Positions 21,874 to 34,688 of a stretch of 64,000 bases of DNA are shown here, piece by piece. The position numbers and the translations under genes are program-made. The stretch lies in contig OY751495.1 in the NCBI GenBank assembly GCA_963565915.1, positions 1,240,001 through 1,304,000 on the forward strand, in the 5' to 3' direction. The notes beneath the pieces were generated by a model, which did no database searches, was not told where the DNA came from, and was given only the letters and a program-made list of their open reading frames with translations. Positions within the stretch are counted from its first letter, which is position 1, and each line of letters starts with the position of its first letter. The DNA comes from Entoloma clypeatum (taxonomy: Eukaryota > Basidiomycota > Agaricomycetes > Agaricales > Entolomataceae).

Positions 21874-23477
21874 TGCCTCTCTCTCTCAAAAAAAAAGGAA
21901 AGGTTCGTCACCTGCCTGCTTGGGGAGATTTTCTGAAGAGGAAGTAGAGCGGGAGGAGCCTGTGGTGGTAGTGGTGGTTGCAGCTAGAGTTGTGGATGTA
22001 AGTGCGATTCGGAGATACAATGATCAGAACACGCAGCTTCCTCGCGGCTTTCCTTCGTGCAATTTATTATAAAGTTTCTAGGACCTCCAGCGGCGACACG
22101 CGGCCTATAGACGATATGCACACCTCATGCTGGTTAAACGGGCGGTCGTGTTGGCGGTTGCAGCTTGCGGCCGCCGAGCGGACTCTGACAGAGGATCTTA
22201 TACCCTATAGGTTCCTGACTCAGAGTCCTCATTCAGGGATTTTTATAGTAAACCTCCATCGATAGAGCTTTTCGTGATGCTGATATCGGATAGTCGGGGT
22301 TCAAAACTCGAAACGCGTGGGTGGACCCGGACACAGCCAACGCCACATCATCTCCTGCCGTCGCGAGGGTAGGTCGAGGGTTTGGGCGCGCGCGTCGTAC
22401 CCTGTGTCAGGGAAATGAACATCACTTGACCTCACAGCTGTAAAGAACGGGCCTAAACCTCCCAAATGAACGTTCATTCAGGGTTAAGTGCTATGCGTTC
22501 ACTCAATTAGAGCGCTCATATCCTCGTGGTCCCTCTATTTCCCTTCCCGAAAGCATCATGGTATTAACACCAACACTCCCTGGCAGAACACACTAACTTC
22601 AAACATCAATCGTAGGTATCAGCCATCATGCATCATGACGCAATCCAATCTCACCTCCCATCAACACCTTCCCTTGTATCACCTGGCGGTCTCTCCTCCC
22701 CCAGGTCTCTCCCAACAATAATACCTTCATCGAAAAACGAACCCTTTACCCTACACCTGCAGCGGAGCCTTTTTCCCTCCTTCTCGAAAGATGTATGTCA
22801 AATTTTTCAATTTCAAAGATCCCTTAAGTACTACTTCTAGAATTAGCTCTTAATATCCCCAATAATCACTTTTTGCCATGAGTGTCCAGGAAGCCTCGCG
22901 GGGTCTCGCTCTCTCTTGGAGTCCTCACTTCAAGACTCTTCACGATGTCTGTCCCCGTTCGCGTCTCCTGGTGAGGGATACCAGAACCCGACGATGACCC
23001 GTTTTCCGCTTCGCCCTGCTTATTCTGGACTTGAACGTTTGAACTGTTCTGGTGATTTAGAGCTTCGACACTGCCTCTGCCCTGACAGAGTCAATCGATC
23101 TCATTTGGTCAAAAACGAAACGAAACTCTGCAACGTGTCCACCCACCACAATGCCCACGCCCCCGCAATCCATCGATCACAGATCATTGCTGTCTCATCC
23201 GCAAAGACAGGATCGCAATGAGTCCTGCTTCGAGGAAGCACTCGCACTAACCAGGAACGTGGTGTTCAAGCATTTGATTCCGTGCAATAAATTCAATACA
23301 AAATGAGCATAAGATAAGTAACATACTATCACATGGGAAACAATAACTACAGGTGAATGTTACAACAGGGCTAAGGAAAAAATAGAAAAGAATATGGTCT
23401 GCAACGAAACATGTTAGCTTATGAATGACTCGGACGATTCACGCGCACGGACAACATACACGTTGACCTTGAGCTTC
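21874..23477. other. 1.6-kb region with no supported gene
   Basis: Only short frames without conserved motifs. It includes the promoter side of the zinc-finger-like gene and the 3' flank of histone H4. Confidence 0.4.
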
Positions 23478-23968
<491 letters not shown>

Positions 23969-24429
23969 GTTTTCTTACGAGGTAAGATTTGTTATGGAGA
24001 GAAACAGTCAGATCGCGGTGTGGTGGTGGTTGAGAAGGAAGAAGCCTTTGTTGAGTGACGCGTTTATGTATAATTGCCTTTGTTGCGCGACTGTTTGGTT
24101 TTGTTGACGTGGCCGGGCGCGTGACGTCGGGAGAGCGCAAGAGCGCAGCCCGAAGAGCAGCGGTTTCTCAGATGTTGAAACGTCGAAGCCGGACGCCGAA
24201 TGATGGTGTATGGATACTGCGAGCCTCAATATGGTCAGGTGAAGATCAGGCGCCACGTCTAAAGTTGGAAATTGCCAACTCAGCCTATGGAATTTATGAA
24301 AGATGATCGATGAGGCGTATTATGCATGTACAGCGTTTACAACATGTGAGTAAGCCGAACGATGGGGAAGGTATGCGTAGACAGAACATCAAATCAAAGA
24401 ATTAGAATTATAAGTCGCGACTATATGAG
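23969..24429. other. histone H4 upstream region
   Basis: Promoter side of H4 and 3' side of the DUF5648-type pseudogene. No gene seen. Confidence 0.4.
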
Positions 24430-24990
24430 GGGACGCCCATAAGTATGTAATAAAGTCGGCCGTGCATAACAAGCTGAGAACCCCACATTACCACTGGTAT
24501 TTGTAAACATGCCCTTCCATCCACAGCTAATCGCCTCCTCCTCCTCCCGCGAGATCGTATAGAAGTGTTTGCGGTCATATAGTCTGAATAGCGAGCGGTA
24601 CACCGCCGCACAACTTGGTGGGCAAAATGTATCCAGCGATGCCCTGAGCCTGGTAGCCCTTACTATCGATCGCTTTGCGTTTTTCGTACTTATCAGTGGT
24701 GTGAAGTAGTCTTTGGACCACGGGTTGAAGAGGAGATATAAAGGGACGGTGTCGCAGACTTGCCAGTTGAAGAACCAACCGATGACAGGCGAGGTTTTGA
24801 TGTTGTCGGGGGCGAAGGAAGGGAACGGCGCCTTTGTGCGAAGGGCAATTGTCTTTGCCATGGTCGCCGAATTTGTCGAACGCTTTGCCTGAATTGTACT
24901 TGTAGCCGTCATCGTGTTTTGAGCCATAATTATATTTATTGGGCGCGTCGTCGTACGAGTTATCGCCTCGTGCCTGATGAATTTCATGAT
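24430..24990 (-). pseudogene. DUF5648-type repeat protein, frameshifted
   Basis: The conceptual product shows the repeat typical of this family: VPLYLLFNPWSKDYF, then TTDKYEKRKAIDSKGYQAQG with IAGYILPTKLCGGVPL, then FRLYDRKHFYTISREEEEAI. These pieces lie in two frames: a one-base loss near 24700 moves out of the first frame, and about four extra bases near 24590 move back. No donor/acceptor pair accounts for the shifts. The N-terminal part is ambiguous. Such domains occur in secreted, often lectin-like proteins of fungi and bacteria, but the role of this one is unknown. Sequencing error is the alternative explanation. Confidence 0.6.
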
Positions 24991-25652
24991 TAGAGGAATG
25001 TAGGAATGAATGTGGGGGGAGAACAAACATGTAGATCATTCAATTACTGTTTCCCCTGCTTCAGTGGCGGGGGCTGAAAGGGAAAAGCCGCAGAGAGCGG
25101 TAACAAAGTCTTGAACTGCATAAGGGCGGAACAATGGAGTGGCGATGAGTATTCCGTGAATAGGGAGGGAGATTGAATGGACAAATGTGATGACTTCTAT
25201 ACAAGAAACGGATTAAGGAGGCGACATATCCACATGTTTCTTTGTTTCAGTGGTACAGGGGAAAAAACCACAGATGAAGGGGCCGCCATGTCAGGGGAGA
25301 GGATATTGGGGAGGAATTTCGTTGGCTCTGTCTTTGATGGACAATTTCGACGTCGTTCATGACTGGATGTCGTTCATCAAGCCGCTGGTCTATTGTAACG
25401 GAAAAGACCGAAGCTTAAGTTTGACACTCTGCTTCTCCTCTGAAGAACATACCTTGTAGGGAATTTTGGGTCTCGGAATTTCATAGGAGGTTGTTTACAA
25501 ATTACCGTTTTGATGATTTGATCGTATCACCAATATCCTTTTTTGGGTTGGGCTGGCACGCCACATGGACAACAAAGACAAACACGAGAAACGGCCCATT
25601 TTGCAAAGTTTTGAACTTGGACGTCGTTGTCTCCATCGCTGCTTCTCCAAAA
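24991..25652. other. intergenic region upstream of the septin gene
   Basis: Contains an imperfectly repeated stretch (around 25040-25080 and 25240-25275, sharing TTTC..CAGTGG and GGGGAAAA-type words). No gene seen. Confidence 0.35.
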
Positions 25653-27157
25653 ATGACTTCTCCCGCCCCCTCCGTCGATGGCATTGGCATTGCAAACCTC
25701 CCGAACCAGGTCAGTATAATCCCTCATTGCCCTCACCAAAAGACTGCTGGAACTGTTTAAACAGAGGCACAAAATCGTGGCGAAACGTGGTGCTCACTTC
25801 ACAATCATGGTTGTTGGTGAGCAGCTACTTTTTCTCCCTTCTGCCCAGTTCAACTGTCTAAGTCACGCTCTACACGCTCTAGGCGAGTCGGGGCTGGGCA
25901 AAACGACGCTCATCAACACGCTCTTCTCCACCGAGCTGTACGCCCCCAAGAACTACTCCCGACGCCACCACAAGCAGCTCGACAAGTTGACGGAGGTCGA
26001 AATCATCAAGGCCGAACTTGAAGAGAAGCAGTTCAAGGTCAAGCTTACCGTCATCGATACCCCCGGCTTCGGTGACTACGTTAACAACCGTGACTCGTGG
26101 ATGCCTATCGTTGAGTTCATCGACGACCAGCACGAAGCGTATATGCGTCAGGAGCAGCAGCCCCAAAGGCACGAAAAGACCGACCTCCGAGTCCATGCGT
26201 GCTTATACTTCATCCGTGCGACGGGTCACACGTAAGTCCTTTATCGATGGGTATCAGGTGAAGTCAGTCACGATGCAACCTTAGTTTGAAGCCCCTCGAC
26301 ATTGAGATCATGAAACGCCTTGGCACCCGTGTCAATCTCATCCCGGTCATTGCCAAAGCCGATACGTTGACGCAAAATGACCTCTTCTTGTTCAAACAAC
26401 GTGTACGTAAAAAACGGCCTCACTATCCCCGAGCCCGTCCAGTGACGCGTTTCGACAGATTCGCGAAGTCATCGCAGCCCAGGGCATCCGATGCTACACC
26501 CCTCCCATCGAGCCGGATGACGAGAACGCAGATCACGTCCGCGCCCTCATCGACGCCATGCCCTTCTCCATCATTGGTTCCACGGAGGACGTCAAAACCC
26601 TAGACGGCCGCACCGTCAAAGGTCGCGAGTACATTTGGGGTGTTGCCGAAGGTCCGTTGTCCTCTATCTGTCGTAAGTAAGAGATCCTTTGGCTGAACCT
26701 TATTACGTCCAGTTGAGAATGAGAACCACTGCGACTTCAAGAAGCTCCGCTCGCTTCTGATCCGCACCCACATGCTTGACCTCATCTCGACCTCGGAGGA
26801 CTCGCACTACGAGAACTACCGTCAGCAGCAGATGGAGACACGCAAGTTTGGCGAGCCCAAGGTGAAGAAGCTGGACAACCCCAAGTTCAAGGAGGAGGAG
26901 GAGCAATTGAGGAAGCGCTTCACGGAGCAGGTCAAGTCGGAGGAGTCGAGATTCAGACAATGGGAACAACACGTAAGGTTATCTATTTGCTTCGTTAGAT
27001 AATCTGTTGACCGACTCTTCCCGTTTTGTAGCTCATCGCGGAGAGGGACAGGTTGAACAAGGACCTGGAGCAGGCCCACAGTGCTATCAAGCAGCTCGAA
27101 GCCGAGCTCGACAATCTCCAGGTCGGGTACGGTCGTAGCGGCACGGGAAGACGGTAA
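25653..27157 (+). CDS. septin GTPase
   Basis: Filament-forming GTPase of the bud neck, septum and hyphal cortex. Seven exons: 25653-25709, 25765-25816, 25883-26231, 26285-26402, 26459-26651, 26713-26972, 27032-27157, giving 384 aa in phase. G1 P-loop GESGLGKTT is at residues 37-45, G3 DTPGFGD at 95-101 and G4 AKAD at 176-179. The septin unique element follows ([26 protein letters not shown]). A C-terminal coiled coil ([19 protein letters not shown]) ends at GRSGTGRR. The N-terminus is short (about 28 residues before the GTPase domain), without a clear polybasic run apart from RHKIVAKRG. The subgroup (Cdc3- or Cdc12-like) is not resolved by eye. Confidence 0.95.
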
Positions 27158-27487
27158 TGATGAGTCGTACCACAATACGTCTTCTGCTGGACATCTTTCT
27201 TGGCACCGGGCTTCCCACCACGTATTGTATATAGCCTTTCCCTCTCCTCGTAGCGTCCTTTACTCCCGATACAACAATACCACACGCGGTACTCGCTCTC
27301 GTTTATTCGTATACCCCTATTTCCTTCCTCCCCTTTCAACATCATATCCTGGATTTGGGTCCTCAATTGACGCTCGTTTAAGTCGATGATTTCTGTCCTT
27401 TCACAATGGCGTTCGGTATTTAGCAAATTGTGGCTTCTTCAGGGTTTCTTTTTCATCGTTGCGTGACTTACGAACTGACAATCAGTG

Positions 27488-29777
27488 ATGGGTGGTACTC
27501 GAGTGTGGCCGTGGGATTCATATGGTTCAGCAGACCCGGAGTTTCCCAGCATGTTTCGGCCCAACCACACACTGCGACCTTTCAAACTACTTTTGCCCAT
27601 GCAACATCGAACATGCTCGACGTCTCTGAGACACCCTGACAAAATCTTTTCCAAAGTTGCTCCCTCTCCGCCACCTTGGCCAGAAAAAACTCTGCCACCA
27701 CCGCGTCAATCTTGGACGGCTCCATTTTCACTACACTGGAAAGAGTCTAAGGATGACGACAAGACACTCCGCGCAGTGCTTTTAAAGCTTCAGCGAACTC
27801 TTCGTTCTGTTCACAAACGAAAAATAGCCTGGCCGGCGGAAGAATCTATTCCCTCCCAGTACGTACCAATAGATGCCCGAACTACTATTTAAAACCCATT
27901 CTTCGTTGTTTCGGTAGTCTTTCACCATGTGAATACTTGACGGCCCTGCTACGGCCAATAGCAAACCTTTTCAACCAATTACGGTCTCCAGGCGTGCTGA
28001 AGACACCTATGGAGTGCACACCCATCGCTTTTGGTGAATGTGAGTCCATCTCACGCATCTTTTTCTCCCCAGACCTTATATCTGGAAGCTATCTATGGGG
28101 CAACCTTCACAGCTGAAGACTTCAAAATTCGGAATGTAACTGCTCCGATAGTTCTGTACTTGGTCAGAGAGACCTTGTTGTTTTGTGCATTCCGAACATC
28201 TCACATCTTGCTTTGGTAGCCGGACGAGTTATTCGATTCCAAGGGAAACGTTTCCTACCGCGTTGAATATGCTCTCGCCAAAGCTTTGGAATACAAACCG
28301 TCAGTCCCTTCCCTCATCGCAACGAACTTCCAGGATATCGCTGTCTTTTTCCCTCCCGCATGGGGGCGTCCTGAACCCACTTTTGAAAGGATATCGACGA
28401 CCCAAACCTCTTTGGCCTTGAGAGTCATTTTCACTGCGTACCTTCATAAGGCGCTTCCTGCGAGACTTTATATCAACGTACCTAGTCCCAATATGGAAGT
28501 CGACGAGGACCTCATTCTTCCAGAGGGACCTCTGCAAGATCCGAATCGACCTTTGCTTGCAGATGAGCGGGTATTCGCAACTCACCACCGTCATTCTGAC
28601 TTTGACCTTGTGACATTGGTCCGAGATCGTGCAAGAGCACTCCAATTTTTCCGCTGGCATGAATACGTACAACGAAAATACTCTAAAGTTGTTGCTCATC
28701 CCAACGACACGCTTACTGCTGTGACGAACAAAGTCGAGCAGATCCTTCCAAATATTCGCCCCATCTATCCATTCGACGCCTCCGAAATTCCAACAGATAC
28801 AGCGGCACATCTCAAGGCAATACAACGTGAATCACCTCTGGTGACTGCTGGAATTGCCGAACCTTTCAGGCGGAGCAAATCGTTCATGCTGAAGATCCAA
28901 AATGTTTTGGCGGAAGGCTCTGAGTACGGTATCTGCACTGTTTATCGTTGTCAGATCACTGCAATTGGCGATAATCCTGTGTCATCTCCATCTCTCTGCC
29001 TCAAGCTGTTCGACGACCGATTCCAGCGACTGCACAGTCCCAACGACGATGATGAAGCACGCGACGTACCTCGGTGGTTTGATCCGGTTGTAATTGCTGA
29101 GATGTACGCTCTCAATGAAGCGTTTGCTTACCACAAACTTCGTCCGGCCCAAGGGTCCGTGGTTCCTTGGTTCTATGGCACTCACCAGGTAAAATGCAGC
29201 TGATCTGCCCCTCGAAGCAACTTTACTTATTCTCCAATAGTTTACGCTACCAGATGGAACGGTTTTATCCGGTCTTCTCATGGAATACATCGAAGGATGG
29301 GAGCTCAATTCCAATTTCGCACGGGAGTTGAGCCCTAGCAGGCAAATAGCGGTGGTATGGCTACCACATTGTCACTACCAAGTTAATTGAAATTTCTTTC
29401 AGATTCAAAGTTGTCGTCATGCAATCCGCGTTCTCGATGTCGCCGATGTCAGCCAACGCGACTGGCATGACGGTCAATTACTCCTTTACACCAATCCAAC
29501 AACGAAGCTCGACCATACCGTCCTAATTGACTTTGCTTCAACAACCCAAACATGGGAACCGGAAGAGCTGAACTTCATCCAAAATTACTTTGGCAGCCTT
29601 CGGGTCCTATTGGGTCGTGAAGGAGATGTTGGTCTTGATCCAGAGCTCGTCTGGAAACATTACGGAGAGCCTGACGATTGGGATTCTGTGATGGCTTGGA
29701 TTCCTACGCGTCCAGGGAATACCGAGAGCATAACTGTGAAAGCCAGAGACATGTTCCCATACATTTCGCCCGCTTAA
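27488..29777 (+). CDS. fungal kinase-like protein of unknown function (674 aa)
   Basis: Six exons join in phase: 27488-27858, 27918-28039, 28089-28162, 28220-29188, 29241-29354, 29403-29777. The C-terminal half has a divergent kinase-like fold common in mushroom genomes: LCLKLFDD (in place of the VAIK strand), MLKIQ...YGICTVYRC, LLMEYIEGWEL (hinge), DVSQRDWHDGQLLLY (catalytic-loop position) and VLIDFASTTQ (DFG position). The canonical HRDxxxxN spacing is not kept exactly, so activity is doubtful. The N-terminal half contains VFFPPAWGRPE, a motif of this family. The internal exons around 27.9-28.2 kb rest on phase and splice consensus only. No signal peptide. Function unknown. Confidence 0.75.
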
Positions 29778-30427
29778 CTCTATGCTCCTGTATACTTCTC
29801 GTTCGTTGTGGTCAGGGTTAGCCATCGTGTATTTTAGTATGGGCCTTATTTAGCTCCGAGGCGAGGTTGATGATCAACTTTAATGACTAGCATACCCTTG
29901 CACTGCATGTCCGTGACCGTCCTTCCGAGAGATAGGGGATGCTTATCCTGATTCTAATTCTGGAAAGCTTATCTTCGCGACATCAGCAGCAAATCAGCAG
30001 CCTTCCCTGACCATAGTAAAGGTTTTCCAGGTCCGAGCAGGAAACTGGCACCATACGGGCACTATGACATACTTCTTCATTCAGCCATGGAGGGAAATGT
30101 GAGGTCCCTTAGCGCAAGCCCTTCTTTTTTTCCCCCGGCCCACATATATCGGTGGCATGATTAGATGGTGCCTAAGCATAAGCCCGTTCCGAGTCAGACA
30201 AAGGACCGGACTTTGCACGCATCATGCATCAAACTTATACTTAGGCTCGTGGGTGTGCATCTGTGGACAGGGGGTAGGCACTTGGGCGAAAGTCGTCAAG
30301 TTCGGTACCAGAATCAGCTCCCTGAGCAGTGAAACGTTGCTGCTCAAATACTCCTGAGGAGGATATATAAGAAGTTGTAAGGACCTCTTGAGATTGATTA
30401 TCGATACTACTACAGTCTTCATCCAAC
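29778..30427. other. intergenic region, no gene seen
   Basis: 3' flank of the kinase-like gene and promoter of the small gene at 30428 (TATATAA near 30363). Confidence 0.4.
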
Positions 30428-30878
30428 ATGCCATCCGCGTTTGGAAAAATGGCACTCCTCTTGACTTCCAAGGCCAAGCAGGCCTATGCTGGACATGTCT
30501 GCGCCGATGTCCTGAGCACCCTCACTGCAAATGAAGTGAAAATCAAAACCACTCTCAACGTCGTCCCTCGAGGATATATCCTTGTGCAAGTTCCAATTTC
30601 CCATCAATTTGTGACCGTTTCTAGATGACGCATTCCTTTAGGACAGATGCCCATCCCTCGAAGTCGGACCCTAAGCCGCACTACACCGTCGATGCATATC
30701 ATGTTGATGAGAGTGGCAGCGATAAGCCTATTGGTTGCATCCATGTGTACAAAGACGGAACAGTTTTTACATTTGATGAACCTCGTAGCAAGGCGGAGGA
30801 GGTAAGTCTCTTTCATAAGCAGTTCAGAGGATGCAGCTTACCTCAGAATCATAGGCCTACAAGAACAGGGCTGTGTAG
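30428..30878 (+). CDS. small hypothetical protein (120 aa)
   Basis: ATG about 60 bp after a TATA box, with three exons (30428-30589, 30625-30801, 30855-30878) in phase. The product begins MPSAFGKMALLLTSKAKQAY, contains VKIKTTLNVVPRGYILVQ, then HYTVDAYHVDESGSDKPIG and CIHVYKDGTVFTF, and ends AYKNRAV. The alternation of short beta-like stretches suggests a small beta-rich fold. The first intron is very short (35 nt), so that junction is the weak point. No signal peptide or known motif. Function unknown. Confidence 0.5.
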
Positions 30879-32131
30879 TGCTGGGATTCCAATCTGGCTA
30901 AGCGGGGGAACAGAAGGTTTTGGGGCGATGGCGACGCGAGGCAACATGTACATGTGGATACGGACAAGATGCAGATTGTACAATAGATAAGTTTGAGTTC
31001 GAGTTTACGACAGTGTTTAAGGTTTTGGCCTTCTCCGAGTGGATGATGTCGACGCTGTGTCATTTGTCGCGGTCAATGTAAAAACTCTCAGAGTGGCCTT
31101 AGAAAGTTGAGAAACAAAGGTATCTATCGCGTGAAATTGTATTTTCTACGTCGGACGTAGACTGCGTTGCCTCGCGGTGAGAATATAGTAAGGACCTGGG
31201 GTTTGCAAGGGACACGATGACAGGACCTGTGCGATGCGTTGTCGGGCTCTGTGAAGAAAGAATACTCCTGATCGACGTGAAGACAGCGAGGGGGAGGATT
31301 TTATGTAATGCGCGAGGCGTACTTTGAGGTTGTCGAGGAATGCGTCACGCTGGAGTCCACTGGCTATGGTCCAGTCCGGTCCGGTCCAGCCAAACCGTGG
31401 ACCTGGACCTGTACCGCAGGTTCGGGTTCGCCGGGTCCGGTCCACCGAGTTCGAGGGCCAAAAACATCGATTTTTACATTGGACAGCATCCCCCGCTCAT
31501 TGAACAAACGTGAAAGGTAGAATCTTATTGTATTATGCGAAGTACATGAATAACTAGAGAAATGGCAGTGTGAGATGAAGGAAGAGAGAGCAGGGGATAG
31601 CATACGGATGTTCCCGCCCCACGCATGCTGAAGCTCGTGGCGTGGCGGGCGCTAGGCGTCGAATGTCAAGAGCCAATCGGTATTGATACAGGTCCACAGA
31701 AGGATCAGGTGTCGTGACACACCGTCATTGAAGGCGAGAGGGTGTGGAGATGGGCGGGGAACTTGAAGGTAATTTGGTGCCCCTTGGGTCACGGGCGCGC
31801 GAAACCGTGGGCCAGTGGGCTGGTGTGAGTGGGTGGTGGCATCTGGGCGCGTGGTGCGGGGCTCCGCGGCCAGTAGAAATGACGGGATATGGCGTGGCAG
31901 TGCTTACGACCCATTTCAGGTATTTGTGGGGCAGAGAGAGGAGGGGCTCGGCTACTGGCGAAGGTGTCAATGTTTACACATGTTAAGAACCAAGACCACA
32001 GTTCTTGAATTTCCTTATATAGGACGAGTCGTTGTGAAGGACCATGCTATCGCAAGGTGATTGTCGTGTTTGGCTGTCCGCAACTGTAAACTCGAACCAT
32101 CTTGCTCACCACTGCACCTGGTTGTCCTCAG
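30879..32131. other. intergenic region upstream of YTM1 with GC-rich repeat
   Basis: No gene supported. At about 31368-31455 there is a short GGTCCGGTCC-type repeat with internal inverted symmetry that is open in several frames and should not be read as coding. Confidence 0.4.
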
Positions 32132-33619
32132 ATGGCCTCGGCATTGGCGACCGTGTCTCTCGCGGTGGTGTTCACCACCCAGACGCCATACCCTCTCCCA
32201 TCACAAAAGTTCATGATCCCGGCCTCATGGAAACGGTACCAGCTCTCACAGCTCGTCAACAACGCTCTCAGTTTGCTCAACCCCATGCCCTTTGACTTTT
32301 TAGTCAGGGGTGAAATTCTGAGGACAAGTCTTGGCGAATGGTGTGCAGAACACGGCGTCGGAGAGGTCATACCATGTTACCTTGGGAAGGTAGCATAACT
32401 AACGCACGATCTAGGAAGAGACTCTCGATATCGAGTATATCGAGTCTGTCATGCCGCCCCAAAAAATGACGGACATCGCCCACGAAGACTGGGTATCTTC
32501 CGTATCTTGCCAGCGATCTGGGTGAGCGCTATAACCCATCAAATTTTACTTATATCCAATCATTTGGACAGTCAATTCTTCACTGCGTCCTACGACGGAA
32601 CCATCCGCTCGTTCGACTACTCCAAAACCCTGACCTCCTCCATCCCCGTGCACAGCGCACCTGTGACCTCTATCTCTCTCCTCCCCTCGTCCTCCCAGGA
32701 CACCGTCCTCATCGCCAGCGCCTCGCACGACCTCACCGGCCAACTCACCGAACTCACCTTCGACTCCTCCTCACCAACACCCAATTCGCCCCAGAAATCC
32801 CTCGCAACCCTCCACCTGCACACTTCCCCCCTCTCCTCTATCGCCTCCTCCCCCTCTGGCTCACACCTCCTCACCGCCTCCTGGGACAGCCTCATTGGTC
32901 TCTGGGACACCTCCGTCCCATCCACGGACGAGGTCCCTCTCGAGCAGACCACTATCAACGCGGCAGACCGCAAGAAACGGCGCAAGCTCGACGACGACAA
33001 GAGTCGGGGCAAGCGAAAAGCGCCCCTCTCCGTGCTCAAATCGCACACGGGGCGAGTGTCCAAAGCCGTCTTCGGCGCCAGCAATGACGCGTATAGCTGC
33101 GGATTCGACTCGACGATCCGTCTGTGGGACACCGAGAATGGGATCTGTACCCACACAATCGTAATGTTTTCCCTCCTCCCTCTCTTCTTTCATTTACTTT
33201 TCACTCACAACCCACGAACCCAGACTGCCTCGGAAAAACCCTTTACCGACCTCGCAGTAACCCCCGATGGCCACACCGCACTGGCCACGTCAACGGATCG
33301 CAGCCTTACAGCCTACGACCTCCGCTCCTCCACATCCGCCATCGCCGCGGCCGTCGTCGTAACTTTTACCCACGGTTCCACGCCATCCTGCCTTGCCCTC
33401 GGATCCGCCGGCTCACACCAGGTCGTGAGCGGGGCGTACGACGGCGTGGTCCGGCTGTGGGACCTCCGGAGCGTCAAGGGGAGCGCGGCGATGGCAAGCT
33501 TCAAGGCGTGGGAGGGGACAAACAAGAAGGTGCTAGCGCTCGATTGGGCAAGGGGCATTGTAGGTGTGGGTGGTGAGGGCGGCTTTGAAGTGTGGAAGCT
33601 CGGAGAGGAGACGAGATGA
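32132..33619 (+). CDS. YTM1: ribosome biogenesis WD40 protein Ytm1 (WDR12)
   Basis: Subunit of the Nop7-Erb1-Ytm1 (PeBoW) complex, needed for 60S maturation; its N-terminal domain is pulled by the AAA protein Rea1. Four exons (32132-32365, 32415-32521, 32572-33160, 33224-33619) give 441 aa. The NLE domain covers residues about 10-110 (PFDFLVRGEILRTSLGEWC; TLDIEYIESV). WD repeats follow (LLTASWDSLIGLWDTS; AYSCGFDSTIRLWDTE; QVVSGAYDGVVRLWDLR). A lysine-rich loop (DRKKRRKLDDDKSRGKRKA) is a likely nuclear signal. The last intron is 63 nt without an in-frame stop, so it can be misread as coding. A dead duplicate of this gene lies at 5.1-12.9 kb. Confidence 0.94.
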
Positions 33620-33735
33620 CGTGACCCGCATTTGTAGATCATCAAAAAAAATGAAAGAGTTCATCCCGAACTATCTCGTGCTGTTTGCTTGCATGCGGCT
33701 CTCTTACGCCTGGCGAGGGGACAGCACCATCCTCC

Positions 33736-34123
33736 CTAAGCACCGCCTGCGAATTCCCTCGCATACCTGGGTAAACCTTTTTTAGAACCAGTATGTTGAA
33801 GAGAGAAAAAAACTCTGCACACCGACCTTTTTCTTTTTCCCTCAGCCTTCGCGTCCAGATCCGGATACGGCAGCTTCTCTACTCTCTGAGTCTCTCTGAG
33901 TCTCTCTGCCACTCCTCGTCGCCTCAGATGAGTCCTCCTGATCAGCTCCAACCGCTCCAATCCCACTCGCCACCGCCACCTTCAGATCCTTCGGATGCAG
34001 CTCCCTCTCCCTAAAGCTCCTTGACGTTGCCCTCATCGCAGAACGCGAGCTTGATCTTCGAGTTCGGGTTGGACGACGACATCTTCACGCCCGGGAGCCA
34101 CACTGCGACCCGCAAGATCTGTC
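33736..34123 (-). pseudogene. tyrosyl-tRNA synthetase relic
   Basis: A short minus-strand frame reads WLPGVKMSSSNPNSKIK and AFCDEGNVKEL, which contains the class I synthetase KMSSS signature in the tyrosyl enzyme context. Farther on come ELHPKDLKVAVAS, ELIRRT in another frame and VEKLPYPDLDAK, which match the C-terminal end of cytosolic TyrRS. Stops, frame changes and missing segments show that it is dead. Only the end of the gene is present. The functional gene must lie elsewhere. Confidence 0.7.
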
Positions 34124-34688
34124 ATAAAATGGTTCTATCCGCTCAACAAAACCTTTTCAGCATCCCGCCATCATCTGCGTCATTCGCGACGCTTTTTTTA
34201 CTTCGAAAAGGGGCAATACCATGCCAGTCTAAGTATTGTAATGTCCTATGTAGACCTGTCAATCAACGTTGTTTGTTCTATCGGACGTGGATAATTATTG
34301 TTAATTTTCCTTCGAAACATGTTAAACACATTGTTTATCCTTAGTGATAGTACTGTAGAGCACGGTTGGCTGGGTGGACACTGATCTCGAATATCCTCCC
34401 TAGTTCCCTAGTCTTGTGGACATGACGGGACATGCTAAGACCTCGAGTGGGATGTGGCGGCAATTTGCCATTGCTAAGAGTGGCGGAAACAGCAGCGAGG
34501 ATGGGGTCGTCGTTGATGAACACAGCACTCACGACTCACGACAACTGCCGAGATCCCAGAGCTCCACATCAGTTTGTGCGAACAAGGTTGACGGTGCCAT
34601 GATGATACAGTATATTTGCCAAGGTAACCCAATTTCGAGTAAATTTACATTTCATAGATGTCTCGGGTTCATCGATTGATCGCTTGAG
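34124..34688. other. intergenic region, no gene seen
   Basis: Between the synthetase relic and the end of the DUF2235 gene. No conserved frame. Confidence 0.4.

Noticed and set aside
31364..31603. Pro/Gly/Arg-rich frames around 31.4 kb
   Set aside because: They come from a GGTCCGGTCC repeat, with no coding support.
33161..33223. Extra hydrophobic 21-residue segment in YTM1
   Set aside because: It has GT and AG borders, is divisible by three without a stop, and breaks the WD40 pattern; it is an intron.
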